Assembly: GCF_000341245.1 (NCBI RefSeq)
Contig: NZ_ANAD01000044.1
Location: 8,456 to 42,880 of the forward strand
Direction: 5' to 3'
DNA: 34,425 nt
Source of the DNA: Nocardiopsis halophila DSM 44494
GTDB lineage: Bacteria > Actinomycetota > Actinomycetes > Streptosporangiales > Streptosporangiaceae
Part shown: positions 33,200-34,425 of the stretch, piece by piece
Numbering within the stretch: the first letter of the stretch is position 1
Layout: every line of letters starts with the position of its first letter
Position numbers and translations under genes: made by a program
Notes under the pieces: model-generated
The model's database searches: none
What the model was told of the DNA's origin: nothing
What the model saw: the letters and a program-made list of their open reading frames with translations, nothing else

Positions 33200-34425
33200 A
33201 TGCCCCGACGCCACGGCCCGCCCGCGACCGCCGCCACCGCCGGCCACGTGCTGCGGCTGATCCGCACCGGCGAGGCCGCCACCCGCGCCGAGATCGCGCG
33301 GGTCACCCGGCTCTCCCGGCCCTCGGTCGCCTCCCGGGTCGCCGAGCTGATGGACCTGGGGCTGGTCACCGAGGGCCACCACGGCCCCTCGCGCGGCGGC
33401 CGCCCTCCCGGGCGCCTGGAGTTCAACGCCGCCGGCGGCGTGGTGCTCAGCGCGGCCCTGGGCATCTCCCGCAGCCAGGCGGCCGTGTGCGACCTGGCCG
33501 GGCGGGTGCTGGCCCGCACCGAGGGCTCCCCGGAGGTCGTCCAGGGCCCCGACACCGCCCTGCCCTGGCTGCTGGGCACCTGGGAGCGCCTGCTTCAGGA
33601 GTGCGGCCGCGCCCCGCACGAGGCGCGCGGGGTGGGCATCGGCCTGCCCGGCACCGTGCGCTTCGCCCTGGGGCGCGCCGAGGAGCCGCCGGTGCTGCCC
33701 GGCTGGGGCGGCGTGGACATCGCCCCGCTGGTCGCCGAGCGCTTCCCGGTGCCGGTGCTGCTGGACAACGACGTGAACGTGATGGCGCTGGGCGCGCACA
33801 CCGCCGACTACCCCGGCGCCGACGACCTGGTCTTCGTCAAGGTCTCCACCGGCGTGGGCGCCGGCATCATCTCCGGCGGCGCACTGGTGCGCGGCACCCT
33901 CGGCGCGGCCGGGGAGATCGGGCACATCCCCGTGCCCGACGGCGGCGGGACCTCCTGCCGCTGCGGCAACACCGACTGCCTGGAGGCGGTGGCCGGCGGG
34001 CCGGCGCTGCTGGAGCGCTTCCACCGGGCCGGGCGGGAGGCGGCGGGCGTGCAGGGGCTGGCCGCGCTGGCCTCCGACGGCGACGCCGACGCGGTGGCGC
34101 TGGTGCGCGAGGCCGGGCGCCGGGTCGGCGAGGTGCTGGCCGGGGCCGTGAACCTGCTCAACCCCGAGGTCATCGTGCTCGGCGGGCACCTGGGCACCGC
34201 CTTCGACCCGCTGGCCGCCGGGGTGCGCGAGGCGGTGTTCCGCCGGGCCACGGCGCTGGCCACCCGGCAGCTGCGCATCGTGCCCAACCGCTCCGGGGGC
34301 GCGGCCGGCCTGCGCGGCGGCGCGGCCATGGTGCTCGACCACGTCCTGGCACCCGAGGAGGTCAACGCCGCCATCGCCGAACGCGAGGCCGCGGCGGCGC
34401 AGGACGGGCCCGAGGCGGGGCCGGC
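33200..34425 (+). CDS. ROK-family transcriptional regulator (partial)
   Basis: At least 408 residues; the reading frame is open at the window end. An N-terminal winged helix (about 10-65; [21 protein letters not shown]) is followed by a ROK sugar-kinase-like domain. The zinc site is complete: His242, Cys253, Cys255 and Cys260 in IGH...[11 protein letters not shown]. The kinase phosphate-binding DxGxT is replaced by LGISRSQ, while LLDNDVNV keeps the Asp191 position, so it is probably a sugar-sensing repressor without kinase activity. ATG 33200 has TTGAAT 6 bases upstream and no ribosome-binding site. It is divergent from zwf-edd-glk-eda, its likely target. The C-terminus after about 385 is an alanine/glutamate-rich tail. 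Confidence 0.9.
   Translation, partial: MPRRHGPPATAATAGHVLRLIRTGEAATRAEIARVTRLSRPSVASRVAELMDLGLVTEGHHGPSRGGRPPGRLEFNAAGGVVLSAALGISRSQAAVCDLAGRVLARTEGSPEVVQGPDTALPWLLGTWERLLQECGRAPHEARGVGIGLPGTVRFALGRAEEPPVLPGWGGVDIAPLVAERFPVPVLLDNDVNVMALGAHTADYPGADDLVFVKVSTGVGAGIISGGALVRGTLGAAGEIGHIPVPDGGGTSCRCGNTDCLEAVAGGPALLERFHRAGREAAGVQGLAALASDGDADAVALVREAGRRVGEVLAGAVNLLNPEVIVLGGHLGTAFDPLAAGVREAVFRRATALATRQLRIVPNRSGGAAGLRGGAAMVLDHVLAPEEVNAAIAEREAAAAQDGPEAGP

Overview
The window is one 34.4 kb piece of a very GC-rich actinomycete chromosome. Codon third positions are nearly all G or C, GTG and TTG starts are common, and many genes have a TAnnnT -10 box placed so that transcription would begin at the start codon itself. 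The gene content (F420/PPOX-type oxidase, RNHCP protein, TIGR03086 protein, DUF2784, a standalone 'sensor' membrane domain) fits a Streptosporangiales/Nocardiopsis-type organism; that assignment is inference. I see no rRNA, tRNA, insertion sequence, phage gene or CRISPR array.

Layout. 0.2-1.4 kb: ArsR repressor divergent from a short-chain dehydrogenase. 1.5-4.8 kb: an amidase and a Tat-exported PhoD phosphatase with a PHO-box-like repeat upstream. 5.1-6.4 kb: a lone cytochrome P450 behind a perfect 16-bp palindrome. 6.4-8.6 kb: a fold-type II PLP enzyme divergent from an Lrp/AsnC regulator, then an apparently frameshifted SnoaL/DUF4440 gene. 8.65-11.1 kb: a MocR regulator and an EamA exporter whose divergent start codons overlap in one CATG. 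11.2-16.5 kb: DUF2784 membrane protein, two SAM methyltransferases, RNHCP zinc protein, a small cyclotransferase-like protein with a GNAT acetyltransferase, and a solitary bioB. 16.6-18.8 kb: TIGR03086 protein and a sugar/H+ symporter. 19.0-22.4 kb: an ATP-grasp enzyme tightly coupled to a CocE/NonD alpha/beta hydrolase. 22.5-28.0 kb: a small orphan protein, a sensor-domain membrane protein, an ArsR-SRPBCC pair, a PPOX protein, a methyltransferase, and a PadR repressor divergent from a beta-lactamase-fold serine hydrolase. 28.1-34.4 kb: an Entner-Doudoroff operon (zwf-edd-glk-eda, transcribed leftward) and a divergent ROK-family regulator cut off by the window end.

The most coherent system is the last one. 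The four genes overlap by 1 to 4 bases and together take glucose to pyruvate and glyceraldehyde-3-phosphate: Glk phosphorylates glucose, Zwf oxidises glucose-6-phosphate, Edd dehydrates 6-phosphogluconate and Eda splits KDPG. Lactonase is not in the operon. The sugar symporter at 17.4 kb could feed it, although the two are not linked. The Glk is of the proteobacterial family rather than the ROK type usual in actinomycetes, which suggests the operon was acquired as a unit. The least understood unit is the ATP-grasp/CocE pair, which could be a ligase plus a matching hydrolase. The rest is a set of small regulator-target modules, many with a visible palindromic operator in the shared promoter.
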